Below are positions 9,027 to 17,753 of a stretch of 64,000 nucleotides of DNA, one piece after another. The position numbers were made by a program, and so were the translations under genes. The notes under the pieces are model-generated. The model was given only the letters and a program-made list of their open reading frames with translations, was not told the origin of the DNA and made no database searches. Numbering within the stretch: position 1 is the first letter of the stretch; each line of letters opens with the position of its first letter. Source of the stretch: Enterococcus sp. DIV2402 (GTDB taxonomy: Bacteria > Bacillota > Bacilli > Lactobacillales > Enterococcaceae); contig NZ_CP147251.1 of assembly GCF_017426705.2 (NCBI RefSeq), positions 726,501 through 790,500 on the forward strand, written 5' to 3'.

Positions 9027-10469
9027 ATGGCAGATCCATTTGGTTTCTTAAAATATCCAAAAAAAGAAAATCCGTATCGTGAGGTGGAGGAACGAATTTT
9101 CGATTGGCATGAATTACAAACACCGCTACCAGAAGAAGAGCGTCAGGAACAAGCCGCACGTTGTATGAATTGTGGTATTCCTTTTTGTCATACAGGCTCC
9201 TTTTATGGGGGACAACGCGCAGTTTCTGGTTGTCCCAATGATAATCTGATTCCAGAGTGGAACGATCTAGTTTATCAAGGCCGATATAAAGCGGCATTTG
9301 AGCGTCTTGCACGTACCAATCCATTGCCAGAAATGACCGGACGTGTCTGTCCTGCACCTTGTGAGAAAGGCTGCACGGAAGCTCTGAATGGGGATGGAGT
9401 AGCCATTCACGACAATGAACGATTTATCATTGATACGGCTTTTGAAAATGACTGGGTAAGAGAGTCTGGTTTACCGACAGAATCAAAAACAGGCTTTAAA
9501 GTAGCCGTGGTTGGGAGTGGACCTGCAGGATTGTCGGCTGCTTGGCGTTTAAATCAACTAGGGCACCAAGTTACGGTTTATGAACGTAGTGATCGCTTTG
9601 GTGGCTTATTGATGTATGGCATTCCTAATATGAAATTAGATAAAGATATTGTGCAGCGGCGTATTGATTTGATGGCAGAGTTAGGTATTGAATTTATTGC
9701 GAATACAGAAATTGGTCGGGATATTTCAGCAGAAGAATTACAAGACAGTTATGATCGTGTTCTCCTTGCCACTGGTGCAAGTGTTCCGCGTGATTTGAAA
9801 ATTCCAGGACGAGAGCTAGAAGGTGTTCGCTTTGCTGTCGATTATTTAACCGAAGCAACAAGAGATGTGCTAAAACATGGGAAACAAGCAACGAGTCGTA
9901 AATTGGAAGGGAAACATGTCATCGTGATTGGTGGAGGTGATACAGGAAACGATTGTATTGGATCAGCAGTTCGACAAGGAGCTGCATCGGTGCGCCAGTT
10001 AGAAATCACGCCAGAATTACCTGGGCAACGCCAAGCGAGCAATCCGTGGCCTGAATATCCAATGACCAGTCGCAAAGGCTACGGACAAGAAGAAGCCGAA
10101 TTTTTATACCAAGAACCACTTACAACTTATGCTACTTCGACAAGTGCTTTTATTGGCGCAGAACGTGGACAATTAATTGCCATTGAAACAGTAAAAGTTG
10201 GACAAAATTTCCAACCAATTGAAGGGACTAAAAAAGTTTTGAAAGCAGATTTAGTTTTACTTGCGATGGGTTTTTTAGGTCCAGAAAACGCCTTGTTTGA
10301 TGCGTTTGATGTGGAGGAAATTTATGATGATTATACAACAAATAACGAACGTGTAATGGTCGCTGGCGATGCAAGACGTGGTCCTAGTCTAGTTATCTGG
10401 GGAATTCGGGAAGGTCGTTTAGCAGCCGAAAAGATGGATGAATCCTTACGTGCATTAAGTTATCAATAA
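9027..10469 (+). CDS. gltD: Glutamate synthase small subunit
   Basis: About 480 residues; an FAD/NADPH-dependent subunit that passes electrons to GltB. The N-terminal cysteine clusters (CMNCGIPFC, then CP and CPAPCEKGC) bind 4Fe-4S centres. GSGPAG is the FAD Rossmann motif, GGGDTGND the NADPH motif, and AGDARRG the C-terminal FAD contact. ATG 9027 is 9 nt from AAGGAG at the end of gltB and is preferred to GTG 9021, which is only 3 nt from it. Confidence 0.96.
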   Translation: MADPFGFLKYPKKENPYREVEERIFDWHELQTPLPEEERQEQAARCMNCGIPFCHTGSFYGGQRAVSGCPNDNLIPEWNDLVYQGRYKAAFERLARTNPLPEMTGRVCPAPCEKGCTEALNGDGVAIHDNERFIIDTAFENDWVRESGLPTESKTGFKVAVVGSGPAGLSAAWRLNQLGHQVTVYERSDRFGGLLMYGIPNMKLDKDIVQRRIDLMAELGIEFIANTEIGRDISAEELQDSYDRVLLATGASVPRDLKIPGRELEGVRFAVDYLTEATRDVLKHGKQATSRKLEGKHVIVIGGGDTGNDCIGSAVRQGAASVRQLEITPELPGQRQASNPWPEYPMTSRKGYGQEEAEFLYQEPLTTYATSTSAFIGAERGQLIAIETVKVGQNFQPIEGTKKVLKADLVLLAMGFLGPENALFDAFDVEEIYDDYTTNNERVMVAGDARRGPSLVIWGIREGRLAAEKMDESLRALSYQ

Positions 10470-10503
10470 AAAAGTAGTTGGAATATCAGTCGATTGAACA
10501 GTG

Positions 10504-10601
10504 AACGATCCGAACGATAGAGAGAGTACCTGTAGTCTAGCAGGCTTTCGTCGCAAATTCACCAGAATTAGCGCTATTCACTCTAAATCATTCGGATCGT
10601 T
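10504..10601. ncRNA. Possible structured RNA downstream of gltD
   Basis: AACGATCCGAA (10504-10514) pairs exactly with TTCGGATCGTT (10591-10601), enclosing about 76 nt. Inside it a smaller hairpin (CCTG...CAGG near 10530-10543) can form. No protein fits and no known family (T-box, 6S, riboswitch) was recognised. It could be a 3' UTR element of gltD or a small RNA. Confidence 0.35.
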
Positions 10602-10633
10602 TTATCCTGTGTTTACTTATGTCACAATCCTTG

Positions 10634-10671
10634 AAAACGAATGGAGCTCTTATCGCTCTGTTCGTTTTTTT
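10634..10671 (+). terminator. gltBD terminator
   Basis: AAAACGAA...GAGC pairs with GCTC...TTCGTTTT and is followed by a run of T on the plus strand. It overlaps the last codons of the convergent YfhO-family gene. Confidence 0.75.
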
Positions 10672-13250
10672 GTATAATAACGTTCAAAGAGAATGAACAA
10701 ACCAATACAACTAATAAATAAGAAAGTACCTGCTAAGAATCCCGGTGGTAGGTAAGTTAATTTGATTTCGTGGGTTCCTTTAGGGACTTTTAAGCTGATA
10801 AATGCTTCTTGGAAAGCTTCGATAGCCACTTTTTTGCCATCTAAAGTAGCACGCCAACCTTTATCATAAGGAATAGTCGTAATCAGTTGTTGCTCTTTGT
10901 TTGTCGTGATTGTTCCTTTTGCACTGCGTTTACCGGTGCTCATCTCAATGCTTTGTTGCTGAAGAGTATCAATAGCCCGTTGATATGCTTGTGTATCTAA
11001 AGTCACAACTTGAGGATGTTGGAAAGAAATTTCTTTCGTTCCATAAAAACTAGCCGTAAATTCAACGGTGGTTGGTACATCATAATATCCTAAATTATAG
11101 TATTGTCCATTAATACCAATTTGCGTTTTTCGCGATTCACCATTGACCGTAATGGTGGCAGTTGAACTTTCTAACTGTGAAAAATTAGTAGGATACAAAC
11201 TTAAATAGGCTTGTGAATGAGCAGGAACGCTCACTTGCCACGTTACCTCTTTGGCAACATTTGTTGTTTCTTCAGAAAATTTTGTATGGTTGCCTTGCTC
11301 GGTAACTTTTGTATTTTTAGTGCCAATGCGAGTAATTGGATAAAAGTGGAAATACTGCTCATTTAAATCCGTTAATCCATTTAGTAAATTCGTTTGGCTA
11401 CCTAAATTATCATTTTCATATTGCTCAATTTCATTACTTGCTGGATTAGCTAAAAAGGCTAATGGTAAGGCATTTTGATTTTCATAGAGTTTGTAAGAAC
11501 CGCTTGTTGCCACTTCATTAAAGCCGTATTTGTCGACAGCTTGTTTGGCAATATTATATTTCACTGCCATTAAACTATCCATTAATACGGTATTATTTGG
11601 ATAACGAATGTTTAAATTCGTTCCTCGTGAACGAAAACCAAGTTGATTTAAGTAACTGGACGAGTGGCGATTACGAATCGAAGAAAACAAACCAATCCCA
11701 TTGTAACCATAATTGATACTATCATTTGACGATACAGGATCAAGATTTTCTAAGCGGTAAAAACCATCATTTTCTTTTTTTGTTTGAGTAACTAAAGTTT
11801 TAATATCTTTAAAGGGTTCCGTATATAAACTACGAGAAGCATAATTCCAATCATCTAATATCCCATGAACCATGCCATTTGTGTTTAATGCCATTTCCAA
11901 AGAAACAAATAGCAATGTAAATAAAGCAAAGCGTTTTTTGGTAAATAAGCCTTTTTGATAAAAAGCAATGACTAAGCTATAAACAATTAAAAAGACCATT
12001 GTTAAAACAAAAGAAGTGAGCGTGAGGTAGTCGTAACTATCTTCAGGAATAAAGCCATAAGTTAACCCAAAAATTACCATCCATGTTAATAAAATACCTA
12101 ACATCGTTCCACGATCTTTTACTTTAAATTGTTCCCAACCGTATCCAGCAAGCATCACAATTAAAAAAGATAACAGATACGCATAACGGAATAAGAACAT
12201 ATTTGGTGCATGCATGCCATGCCAAAATAAATTTAAAGGTGTGATATAGAAACTTGCCATTAAGACGGCAAATATTCCTAGGTACAATAGTTTGTTTTTC
12301 CAAGGAATAGCGCGTGAGACAAAATAAAGGGTACAAAACATTAATGGAAGTAAGCCCACAAAAATAAATGGAATGGAACCATATTTTGTATTGTCATAAA
12401 CACCAATCATATTTTTAACAAAAAAATCTAACCAATTGGTCGCAGCAGTTTTAAACGTGGTGATTTGTGTTAGCTCTTCACCATTTGTTCGTAAGTCTAA
12501 GATTGCTGGTAAAATAATAATCATTGCCGCGCCACCAGCTAAGAGTGACGTAACCCCATACGGAATAATTCGTTTTTTATAAGTAGACCATTGACTAAAT
12601 AAGCGAGCAAGGAAATACAGAACGGAAAAAATACCAATCATAAAGCCCATATAAAAACTAGAGAAAAAGAGCATGAAATAACTAATAAATAATAATTTAG
12701 GTTTTCCATCATCTAATAAGCGATTAATTCCCCAGATAATTAAGGGTAGATAGACAAATGCGTCCAACCACATAATTAATTCTGAATGAGCAGTAACAAA
12801 AGACATAAGCGCATAACAAACAGCTAATGTCACATAGTGCCATTGATGCAATTTAAACGTATGCTTAGCGTAAAACCAAAAAGCTAAGCCAGCACTGCCA
12901 ATTTTGATTAAAGTCAAGAAATATAAGGCATCAGGCATCCATTGATTGGGGAATAAAATCACTAATGGTGTGAAAAATCCACCGAGATAATAAGAAACCA
13001 ATGCAAGATAATTCAACCCTAAGGAAGCATGCCACGTATAAAAAATACTTTGTTTTCCTAGTAAAACATTTCGAAAACTTGCATGGAAATTAGAAAATTG
13101 CGAAAATGCATCGCTGGCTAATACACTTCGACTACTCCCAGGGAAAATACCAATGGTCAAATAGATAATTGCCATAAGTAGCAAGGGAATAAAGAAGCTT
13201 GCGAGCATGTAGGTTTTATTTTGTTTACAAAACGCTTTGATCGTTGCCAA
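10650..13250 (-). CDS. YfhO-family multi-spanning membrane protein
   Basis: An 866-residue protein with a first transmembrane helix near residue 15, then about ten more hydrophobic segments up to about residue 450. A large extracytoplasmic domain follows, with a final helix just before the basic C-terminus (ERYYTKKRTER). This is the layout of the YfhO family, GT-C-fold-like proteins linked to glycosylation of lipoteichoic acid or cell-wall polymers in Firmicutes; the exact substrate here is unknown. Translation starts at TTG 13250, 8 nt after AGGAGG. It is monocistronic and convergent with gltD. Confidence 0.85.
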   Translation of the reverse strand: MATIKAFCKQNKTYMLASFFIPLLLMAIIYLTIGIFPGSSRSVLASDAFSQFSNFHASFRNVLLGKQSIFYTWHASLGLNYLALVSYYLGGFFTPLVILFPNQWMPDALYFLTLIKIGSAGLAFWFYAKHTFKLHQWHYVTLAVCYALMSFVTAHSELIMWLDAFVYLPLIIWGINRLLDDGKPKLLFISYFMLFFSSFYMGFMIGIFSVLYFLARLFSQWSTYKKRIIPYGVTSLLAGGAAMIIILPAILDLRTNGEELTQITTFKTAATNWLDFFVKNMIGVYDNTKYGSIPFIFVGLLPLMFCTLYFVSRAIPWKNKLLYLGIFAVLMASFYITPLNLFWHGMHAPNMFLFRYAYLLSFLIVMLAGYGWEQFKVKDRGTMLGILLTWMVIFGLTYGFIPEDSYDYLTLTSFVLTMVFLIVYSLVIAFYQKGLFTKKRFALFTLLFVSLEMALNTNGMVHGILDDWNYASRSLYTEPFKDIKTLVTQTKKENDGFYRLENLDPVSSNDSINYGYNGIGLFSSIRNRHSSSYLNQLGFRSRGTNLNIRYPNNTVLMDSLMAVKYNIAKQAVDKYGFNEVATSGSYKLYENQNALPLAFLANPASNEIEQYENDNLGSQTNLLNGLTDLNEQYFHFYPITRIGTKNTKVTEQGNHTKFSEETTNVAKEVTWQVSVPAHSQAYLSLYPTNFSQLESSTATITVNGESRKTQIGINGQYYNLGYYDVPTTVEFTASFYGTKEISFQHPQVVTLDTQAYQRAIDTLQQQSIEMSTGKRSAKGTITTNKEQQLITTIPYDKGWRATLDGKKVAIEAFQEAFISLKVPKGTHEIKLTYLPPGFLAGTFLFISCIGLFILFERYYTKKRTER

Positions 13251-13391
13251 GAAAATTGCCTCCTAACATGGAATAAAATTTTTGCTTTAAGTGTAACATA
13301 GAATCAAAATAAGTAGCAAAAATAGCTGTGATAAAGCTATTTTTTTATAAAAAAATATATGTTACGATACAAAAAATGAAAGGAGTTTACC

Positions 13392-13835
13392 ATGTCACGA
13401 GCAGAGCAAGCAATATTTACCAATATGTGTATGATTGAAAATGAAAAGGGACAGATTTTGATTCAAGATCGTCAAAAACCCGATTGGCCAGGCGTGACTT
13501 TTCCGGGTGGTCATGTCGAAAAGGCAGAATCGTTTTGTGAATCGGTTATTCGGGAAGTCCATGAAGAAACGGGACTCGTGATTACTCAACCTCTTTTATG
13601 TGGCGTGAAACAATTCCAAACCAAACAACAAGAGCGATATGTTGTGTTATTTTATCGCGCGAAGGCTACGGGAGAGCTGCAAGCATCACGTGAAGGGGCG
13701 GTTTTTTGGATTGAAAAAGCAGACTTGACCAACTATGTTTTAGCCGAAGATTTTTTAGAGATGTATCAAATTTTTGTAGATGATTCATTATCCGAATTTT
13801 ATTATGATGAACAAGATCAGGTGCATTTATTGTAA
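13392..13835 (+). CDS. NUDIX hydrolase (MutT/8-oxo-dGTPase-like)
   Basis: 147 residues with a complete Nudix box, G-x5-E-x7-REVHEETGL, beginning at GGHVEKAE, which binds Mg2+ and cleaves nucleoside diphosphate-X bonds. The overall sequence resembles the MutX/8-oxo-dGTP diphosphatase group, suggesting nucleotide-pool cleaning. The substrate cannot be fixed from sequence. AAAGGAG precedes ATG 13392. It is a single gene ending at a bidirectional hairpin. Confidence 0.88.
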   Translation: MSRAEQAIFTNMCMIENEKGQILIQDRQKPDWPGVTFPGGHVEKAESFCESVIREVHEETGLVITQPLLCGVKQFQTKQQERYVVLFYRAKATGELQASREGAVFWIEKADLTNYVLAEDFLEMYQIFVDDSLSEFYYDEQDQVHLL

Positions 13836-13837
13836 CG

Positions 13838-13871
13838 AAATCCCCATGGAATCCTTTTTCCATGGGGATTT
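13838..13871. terminator. Bidirectional terminator
   Basis: A perfect 13-bp stem (AAATCCCCATGGA/TCCATGGGGATTT) with an 8-nt loop lies between the convergent NUDIX gene and the gene at 13873-14415. Confidence 0.85.
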
Positions 13872-13872
13872 G

Positions 13873-14415
13873 TTAGTTGATTACGACCACTTGTTGGTAG
13901 ATGCGGTCATATTTTTTGATATAATTTCGGGCTTTTTCGGGATTTTTTTGCATTTTTTCGAGGGTTTCAGGATTTTTAGTCGAGACAACCACACCAATAA
14001 CATTATCGGGTTTGACTTTTTCAAAGGGGAGAAAAGCGACATAACTAAAGGGATCATCTTCAATGTTGTGCGTGGTTTCTGTGTAAGGTTCACCTGTGTC
14101 TGCTTTTGCTAGACGAATCGATAAAGATTTGTAGTCTTCACTTGTTGTGAAAGTTAAGTGATAGATTTGTTCTTTGTAACCAACAAAAGAGACTGTATCC
14201 AAACGTGGAGTTTCGCTCTCGCTTCCGAAATAACGATCATTAAGATAGATATCTTGATCTTTCGGTCGCTTTATTTCATACGTAAAAACGGTTACTTGTT
14301 CACTTGGCAAGCGTGTGACATCGATTGATTCTTTGGGTGTGGACGACAAATATAAAAAGATTCCTCCACAAATCAATGCCACTATAATAATGAATCCCCA
14401 AATATTCTTTTTCAT
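13873..14415 (-). CDS. Membrane-anchored protein of unknown function
   Basis: 180 residues: MKKN followed by one hydrophobic helix (residues 5-24), then a soluble domain predicted outside the cell. No cysteine lipobox is present, so it is probably a signal-anchor protein. No family was recognised. The domain is rich in beta-type segments (VTVFTYEIKRP, IYHLTFTT) and ends in a basic stretch (EKARNYIKKYDR). It has its own AGGAG-like site and is flanked by hairpins, so it appears monocistronic. Confidence 0.7.
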   Translation of the reverse strand: MKKNIWGFIIIVALICGGIFLYLSSTPKESIDVTRLPSEQVTVFTYEIKRPKDQDIYLNDRYFGSESETPRLDTVSFVGYKEQIYHLTFTTSEDYKSLSIRLAKADTGEPYTETTHNIEDDPFSYVAFLPFEKVKPDNVIGVVVSTKNPETLEKMQKNPEKARNYIKKYDRIYQQVVVIN

Positions 14416-14493
14416 TTTCTCACTCCTCTACAATTAATAGCATGCTTTATTTTATTATACGCTGTAAATGTAAAGGTTTCCAATTGAAGGTGA

Positions 14494-14523
14494 TAAAAAA
14501 GCAAAGGAAAAAATCCTTTGCTT
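14494..14523 (-). terminator. Terminator of the floA-nfeD transcription unit
   Basis: On the minus strand AAGCAAAGGA pairs with TCCTTTGCTT across a T6 loop and is followed by TTTT. It overlaps the stop codon of the gene at 14522. Confidence 0.8.
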
Positions 14524-15061
14524 AGTGTTTTTCGCGTAAGGCGAGTGGTTTATCTAAAATTTCTTTGTAAATCATCGCATTTACAAGTTGTTTTTTAGGT
14601 AAGACTGTTGTTTCTTTTTTAGTTTGCTTCGTTTTGGTTACAGCTGTCGGACGTGTTTTAGTCGCAACTGGTTGTTGGACACGTACCTGTGACGCTGGCC
14701 GTTGTTTTTGTTGCTGTGCTTGTTGCAGGCGTTGCTTTGTTTGTTCTTGTTTTGCTTTTTCTTCTGCTGTCAGCATATGCCGCTTTTGAACCGTATGTTT
14801 ATTTCGTTGTTGTTTTTGTTGTTCTTCTTGATAGGCCGCCTGAAATTCATCTTTTATTTGTTGCATAAAACCTTTACTAGATGTTTTTTTGGCAGGCTGT
14901 TGACCAGCGCGGGTAATTTGTCCACTTTGACGTTGCTGTTTTTTTCGTTGCTCTTGCTTGGATTTTCTAGCTAGAGCAACCAGCAAGATAATTAAAAGTA
15001 ACGGTCCGAAGCTAAAAATAAATTGAATGATTAACGCAAAGATAGCATACATAACGATCAC
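14522..15061 (-). CDS. Gln/Lys-rich single-pass membrane protein, unknown
   Basis: 179 residues. An N-terminal hydrophobic segment of about 28 residues is followed by a highly charged, glutamine- and lysine-rich, probably coiled or disordered cytoplasmic tail ([21 protein letters not shown]). The tail ends in a short conserved-looking segment ([21 protein letters not shown]). GTG 15061 overlaps the floA stop codon (GTGA); ATG 15052 is the alternative. Position after nfeD-floA suggests a partner of the flotillin system, inferred from context only. No family was recognised. Confidence 0.7.
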   Translation of the reverse strand: MIVMYAIFALIIQFIFSFGPLLLIILLVALARKSKQEQRKKQQRQSGQITRAGQQPAKKTSSKGFMQQIKDEFQAAYQEEQQKQQRNKHTVQKRHMLTAEEKAKQEQTKQRLQQAQQQKQRPASQVRVQQPVATKTRPTAVTKTKQTKKETTVLPKKQLVNAMIYKEILDKPLALREKH

Positions 15062-16059
15062 GCTTCTTCGTCTGGTTGCTCTGCTTGTTCAGAAATTGCG
15101 GCTCTCATTTCAGTATCTGCGTTGATGTTTTGCATTTTATAGTAATCCATCACGCCTAAATTACCACTGCGTAATGCTTCTGCCATTGCCAATGGAACTT
15201 CAGCTTCGGCTTCCACAACTTTTGCACGCATTTTTTGAACTTCAGCACGCATTTCTTGTTCTTGGGCAACCGCCATTGAGCGACGTTCTTCGGCTTTAGC
15301 CTGGGCAATATTTTTATCAGCTTCTGATTGGTCAGTTTGCAATTCGGCACCGATGTTACGACCGACATCAACATCGGCAATATCAATGGATAGAATTTCA
15401 AAGGCAGTTCCAGAATCTAAGCCTTTTTTCAAAACAGTTTTAGAAATCGAATCAGGATTTTCCAATACATCTGAATGTTTGGCAGAAGACCCTACCGTTG
15501 TAACAATCCCTTCACCAACTCGGGCGATGATAGTATCTTCACCTGCACCACCGACTAGGCGTTCAATATTGGCACGAACAGTTACTTTCGCTTTTACGAC
15601 AATTTCAATTCCGTTTTTGGCTACAGCTGCAATTTTTGGTGTTTCGATAACTTTTGGATTAACCGATACTTGCACGGCTTCAAATACATCGCGACCTGCC
15701 AAATCAATTGCGGCAGCTTGTTCAAATTCCAAATCGATATTGGCACGTTGCGAAGCGATTAATGCATCGATTACTCGATTGACATTACCACCTGCTAAGA
15801 AATGGGCTTCTAATTCGTTTGTGGATAAGATTAAGCCGGCTTTAGTTGCTTTGATTAGAGGTTGGATAATTTTTTGTGGATTGACTCTTCTTAAGCGCAT
15901 CCCAATTAATGTTCCAATGCTCACTTTTACCCCTGAAAAATAAGCGGTAATCCATAATCCTACCGGTACAAAGCGTAAAAATAGCGCAAGGGCAAATAAA
16001 ATGACCACAGCTAAAATAACTAGACCGATATAACTACTTCCAGTATCTGAAATATACAT
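15058..16059 (-). CDS. floA: Flotillin-like protein FloA
   Basis: About 333 residues matching FloA (Bacillus YqfA). It has an N-terminal membrane-inserted hydrophobic segment and an SPFH-like region ([32 protein letters not shown]). A long Ala/Glu/Lys-rich helical repeat ([23 protein letters not shown]) drives oligomerisation. Flotillins organise functional membrane microdomains. Start ATG 16059 is preferred because AAAGGTG lies about 10 nt upstream; GTG 16071 and ATG 16068 are nearer or inside that site. It follows nfeD immediately. Confidence 0.93.
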   Translation of the reverse strand: MYISDTGSSYIGLVILAVVILFALALFLRFVPVGLWITAYFSGVKVSIGTLIGMRLRRVNPQKIIQPLIKATKAGLILSTNELEAHFLAGGNVNRVIDALIASQRANIDLEFEQAAAIDLAGRDVFEAVQVSVNPKVIETPKIAAVAKNGIEIVVKAKVTVRANIERLVGGAGEDTIIARVGEGIVTTVGSSAKHSDVLENPDSISKTVLKKGLDSGTAFEILSIDIADVDVGRNIGAELQTDQSEADKNIAQAKAEERRSMAVAQEQEMRAEVQKMRAKVVEAEAEVPLAMAEALRSGNLGVMDYYKMQNINADTEMRAAISEQAEQPDEEA

Positions 16060-16060
16060 A

Positions 16061-16687
16061 CTATTCATCACCTTTCTGTTTGTAACTTCTGACTAAAATT
16101 TTTGTTCCTTGAATTTTTTCGATGACAATGGGTGAATTTATTGAAATGAGTCCTTCTGTACTTAAAACATCGTAAGTTGGACTATCGGCTCCACCAAATG
16201 TTGCTTTGCCTGAAGGACGCAAGGGCGTCTGAGCAACACCGACTAAACCGGGTTGTAAAACAATTTTGTTTTCTTCTGCTTTTTCTTCGTTTTGCGTTTG
16301 TAAGTTGGTATTCAAAACCAGTTTATTGATTCCGGTTAATGAATATCCACGACGAACTAGATAGACAATCACAGCAGTTGAGATTACTACTGACATGCTT
16401 AAATCGCGAATAGTTTGGAAAATATCACCAATCGTATAATATAAGCCACCGATGACTAAGGCAGTACCGAGTAGGCCCACAAAGCCAAAACCGGGAATTA
16501 AGATTTCGAATACGATTAGGAGTAATCCTAGTGTAAACAGAATTAAAGGCACCCAATTTTCGATTCCAACGACATCGAAATAAAAGTAGAAACTGACAAG
16601 AGTGACAAGAGTTCCTGTTTTTGTCCACCGAGTTAAGAGGGCACAGACAATCCCGAGAAATCCAATGGCAAGTAATAAACCTTCCAT
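16061..16687 (-). CDS. NfeD-family membrane protein
   Basis: 208 residues with about four hydrophobic helices, then a cytoplasmic OB-fold domain ([19 protein letters not shown] ... [15 protein letters not shown]). This is the short NfeD form without the ClpP-like protease domain. NfeD proteins are almost always encoded next to flotillins and are thought to help assemble or regulate them. It is the first gene of the nfeD-floA-14522 unit and has an AGGAGG site before ATG 16687. Confidence 0.9.
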   Translation of the reverse strand: MEGLLLAIGFLGIVCALLTRWTKTGTLVTLVSFYFYFDVVGIENWVPLILFTLGLLLIVFEILIPGFGFVGLLGTALVIGGLYYTIGDIFQTIRDLSMSVVISTAVIVYLVRRGYSLTGINKLVLNTNLQTQNEEKAEENKIVLQPGLVGVAQTPLRPSGKATFGGADSPTYDVLSTEGLISINSPIVIEKIQGTKILVRSYKQKGDE

Positions 16688-16776
16688 AACATAACCTCCT
16701 GTATTTATTTGTGTTTCTAATTATAATGATAACATCTTATCGCAAACTTGTCATATCGAACTGTACAGGAGGAAAC

Positions 16777-16825
16777 AAAAAAGCAAGGCAGATAAACGAG
16801 CAATCGTTTATCTGCCTTGCTTTTT
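16777..16825. terminator. Very strong 21-bp hairpin
   Basis: A perfect 21-bp inverted repeat (arms about 16779-16799 and 16804-16824, loop GCAA) is flanked by A- and T-runs. It separates rpmB from nfeD, both on the minus strand, and should insulate them from each other. Confidence 0.85.
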
Positions 16826-16836
16826 AGGATAGAAAA

Positions 16837-16859
16837 AAACCGCTCGTAGTCGAACGGTT
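16837..16859 (-). terminator. rpmB terminator
   Basis: On the minus strand AACCG...CGGTT is followed by seven T residues, 17 nt after the rpmB stop codon. It is a compact rho-independent terminator upstream of the larger hairpin. Confidence 0.7.
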
Positions 16860-16875
16860 GGTCAATTGTGTTTAA

Positions 16876-17064
16876 TTAAACGCGCTCAACTTTTCCAGAT
16901 TTCAAAGCACGAGTTGAAACCCAAACTTTTTTAGGTTTTCCGTCGATTAATACGCGAACTTTTTGCAAGTTAGGTTTAACAGTACGTTTTGAAGCATTCA
17001 TTGCGTGAGAACGGTTATTACCACTTGATGTTTTACGACCAGTAAAGTAGCAAACTTTTGCCAT
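16876..17064 (-). CDS. rpmB: 50S ribosomal protein L28
   Basis: 62 residues, normal length. The sequence [23 protein letters not shown] is typical of the L28 form without zinc-binding cysteine pairs. AAAGGAGGAAAT precedes ATG 17064. As in many Firmicutes it lies beside, and divergent from, the asp23/DAK genes. Confidence 0.97.
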   Translation of the reverse strand: MAKVCYFTGRKTSSGNNRSHAMNASKRTVKPNLQKVRVLIDGKPKKVWVSTRALKSGKVERV

Positions 17065-17122
17065 TGTTTATTTCCTCCTTTGCCTTGATGTTGGAGCGCT
17101 AAAAATCGGCTCATACTGTATG

Positions 17123-17151
17123 AATTTATCACAATTTTCATTTCTTTGCAA
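17123..17151 (-). promoter_or_regulatory. rpmB promoter
   Basis: On the minus strand TTGCAA (17151-17146) and TAAATT (17128-17123) are 17 bp apart, about 60 bp before the rpmB start codon. Confidence 0.6.
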
Positions 17152-17170
17152 GTATATTTTCTTTCATTCA

Positions 17171-17199
17171 TTGACTTTTTTGTAAGAACATTGTAAATT
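17171..17199 (+). promoter_or_regulatory. Promoter for the asp23-DAK operon
   Basis: TTGACT (17171-17176) and TAAATT (17194-17199) are separated by 17 bp on the plus strand. This would leave a leader of about 130 nt before the start codon at 17338. Confidence 0.55.
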
Positions 17200-17337
17200 A
17201 AACAAGGTTATAAAGCTATTTTTTAATGGATGTATTGTCCATATCCATTTAACAGCGCTCTTCTTTTAATTGTAGGGTAGCTATGTTAGAATATTGTAGA
17301 AGAAAATAGACCAATAGTCTGTTAAGGAGGCTTTATC

Positions 17338-17700
17338 ATGGCTGTAAAAATTAAAACGTCATCTGGAACAATTGAAATTACGAACGAGGTAATCGCAACG
17401 GTTGTCGGTGGTGCTGCAACGGATGTCTTCGGAATTGTAGGTATGGCAAGTAAAAATCAAATCAAAGATAATATCAATGAAATTTTACGTAAAGAAAATT
17501 ACGCTCGAGGCGTCGTTGTACGTCAAGAAGAAAATGGCATTGCGGTTGATGTGTATACAATCGTGAGCTATGGAACAAAGATTTCAGAAGTATCACGCAA
17601 TGTTCAAGAAAAAGTAAAATACAATCTCGAAACAATGTTAGGCGTTGTTGCAAATTCAGTGAACGTATTTGTTCAAGGTGTACGTGTATTGCCTGATTAG
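17338..17700 (+). CDS. Asp23/Gls24 (DUF322, YloU-like) family protein
   Basis: 120 residues spanning the whole Asp23 domain, starting MAVKIKTSSGTIEITNEVIATVVGGAA. The group is implicated in envelope stress and homeostasis, and the YloU-type member is regularly encoded just before a DAK/FakA-like kinase, as here. TAAGGAGG lies before ATG 17338. No membrane segment or signal peptide is seen. Confidence 0.93.
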   Translation: MAVKIKTSSGTIEITNEVIATVVGGAATDVFGIVGMASKNQIKDNINEILRKENYARGVVVRQEENGIAVDVYTIVSYGTKISEVSRNVQEKVKYNLETMLGVVANSVNVFVQGVRVLPD

Positions 17701-17753
17701 TAGGCAGACAACAAGCTGAGTATTCAGCGGTTGATCTTAAGGAGGATTTATCA

